Origin: Candidatus Magasanikiibacteriota bacterium
GTDB lineage: Bacteria; Patescibacteriota; Patescibacteriia; Magasanikbacterales; 2-02-FULL-50-9b
Reading direction: 5' to 3'
DNA: 14,049 bases
NCBI GenBank assembly: GCA_026396555.1
Contig: JAPLWO010000070.1
Location: forward strand, 1 to 14,049
This document shows, piece after piece, positions 13,875 to 14,049 of this stretch. Every line of letters starts with the position of its first letter. The first letter of the stretch is position 1. Both the position numbers and the translations under genes were made by a program. The notes beneath the pieces were generated by a model that saw only the letters and a program-made list of their open reading frames with translations, was not told the origin of the DNA and searched no databases.

Positions 13875-14049
13875 ATGGCAATTACGAAACGAGCTTGGGA
13901 CCGACTGAACAAAGATCAACGCGCAAGTTTGGTGCGAGAAATTTCAACTTTTTTTAAAGCGAATCGCGACGAAGAAATCGGTGTGATCGCAGCAGAAGAA
14001 ATTTTAGATTTTTTCCTACAAACGCTTGGCGAGCAAATTTATTATAAAG
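13875..14049 (+). CDS. DUF2164-type small protein, 3' end beyond window
   Basis: Fifty-eight codons are visible from the ATG at 13875 to the window edge. The sequence has a helical opening (RAWDRLNKDQRASLVREI), then FFKANRDEEIGVIAAEEILD and FFLQTLGEQIYYK. This matches my memory of the DUF2164 pattern: an iqxYF-like segment, then RDEExGxxAAExxLDFFLxxLGxxxYN. The function of that family is unknown. It is the only plus-strand gene here and diverges from gap, with about 60 nt between start codons. The ATG at 13870 is in another frame and stops after 12 codons. A TACTAA at 13858-13863 may be its -10 and would again give a leader of about 5 nt. Confidence 0.8.
   Translation, partial: MAITKRAWDRLNKDQRASLVREISTFFKANRDEEIGVIAAEEILDFFLQTLGEQIYYK

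Noticed and set aside
1..14049. CRISPR arrays, tRNA or rRNA genes, insertion sequences
   Set aside because: I saw no regularly spaced direct repeats, no cloverleaf or rRNA signature, and no transposase-like reading frame in the window.

Overview
The window most resembles a chromosome segment from a streamlined, Patescibacteria-like (CPR) bacterium. This is inferred from short, divergent glycolytic enzymes, a DUF2164-type gene, almost all genes on one strand, and near-leaderless promoters with no Shine-Dalgarno (SD) sequence. I ran no database search. Genes end with TAA, TAG and TGA, so the standard bacterial code fits and a TGA-to-glycine code does not.

Ten genes with standard starts, one gene interrupted by a nonsense codon, and one gene cut by the window edge are visible. 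All but the last lie on the minus strand. The backbone is the lower half of glycolysis: gap (12811-13815), pgk (6126-7250), eno (4053-5288) and a gpmI reading frame (1-1471) broken by one in-frame TAA. A membrane-anchored SIMPL/DUF541-type protein sits between pgk and eno. A 372-aa unknown protein and an M20-family metallopeptidase lie upstream of pgk. A DUF2164-type gene diverges from gap at the right edge.

Two accessory blocks interrupt this backbone and look different: higher G+C, fewer A/T runs, strong SD sequences and TTGACA-type promoters. Block 1 (about 1511-4029) holds four small unknown genes. Two are paralogous two-TM proteins (215 and 222 aa), each with its own copy of a related terminator and a small hairpin before the SD. 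Between them lie a 150-aa two-TM protein and a 133-aa soluble helical protein. Block 2 (about 9714-12786) is a two-gene operon, a 627-aa ATP-grasp-like protein followed 10 nt later by a SAM-dependent methyltransferase, preceded by a leader of about 280 nt that contains a terminator-like hairpin.

The backbone genes gap, pgk, gpmI and the 372-aa gene instead have extended -10 promoters (TGnTATAAT type) only 7 to 12 nt before a start codon, which predicts leaderless or near-leaderless mRNAs. Between the peptidase gene and the 372-aa gene is a 153-nt nested inverted repeat with 30-nt arms. The items most worth following up are the gpmI nonsense codon, the ATP-grasp/methyltransferase operon with its leader, the duplicated membrane-gene cluster, the 153-nt element and the two contrasting initiation architectures.
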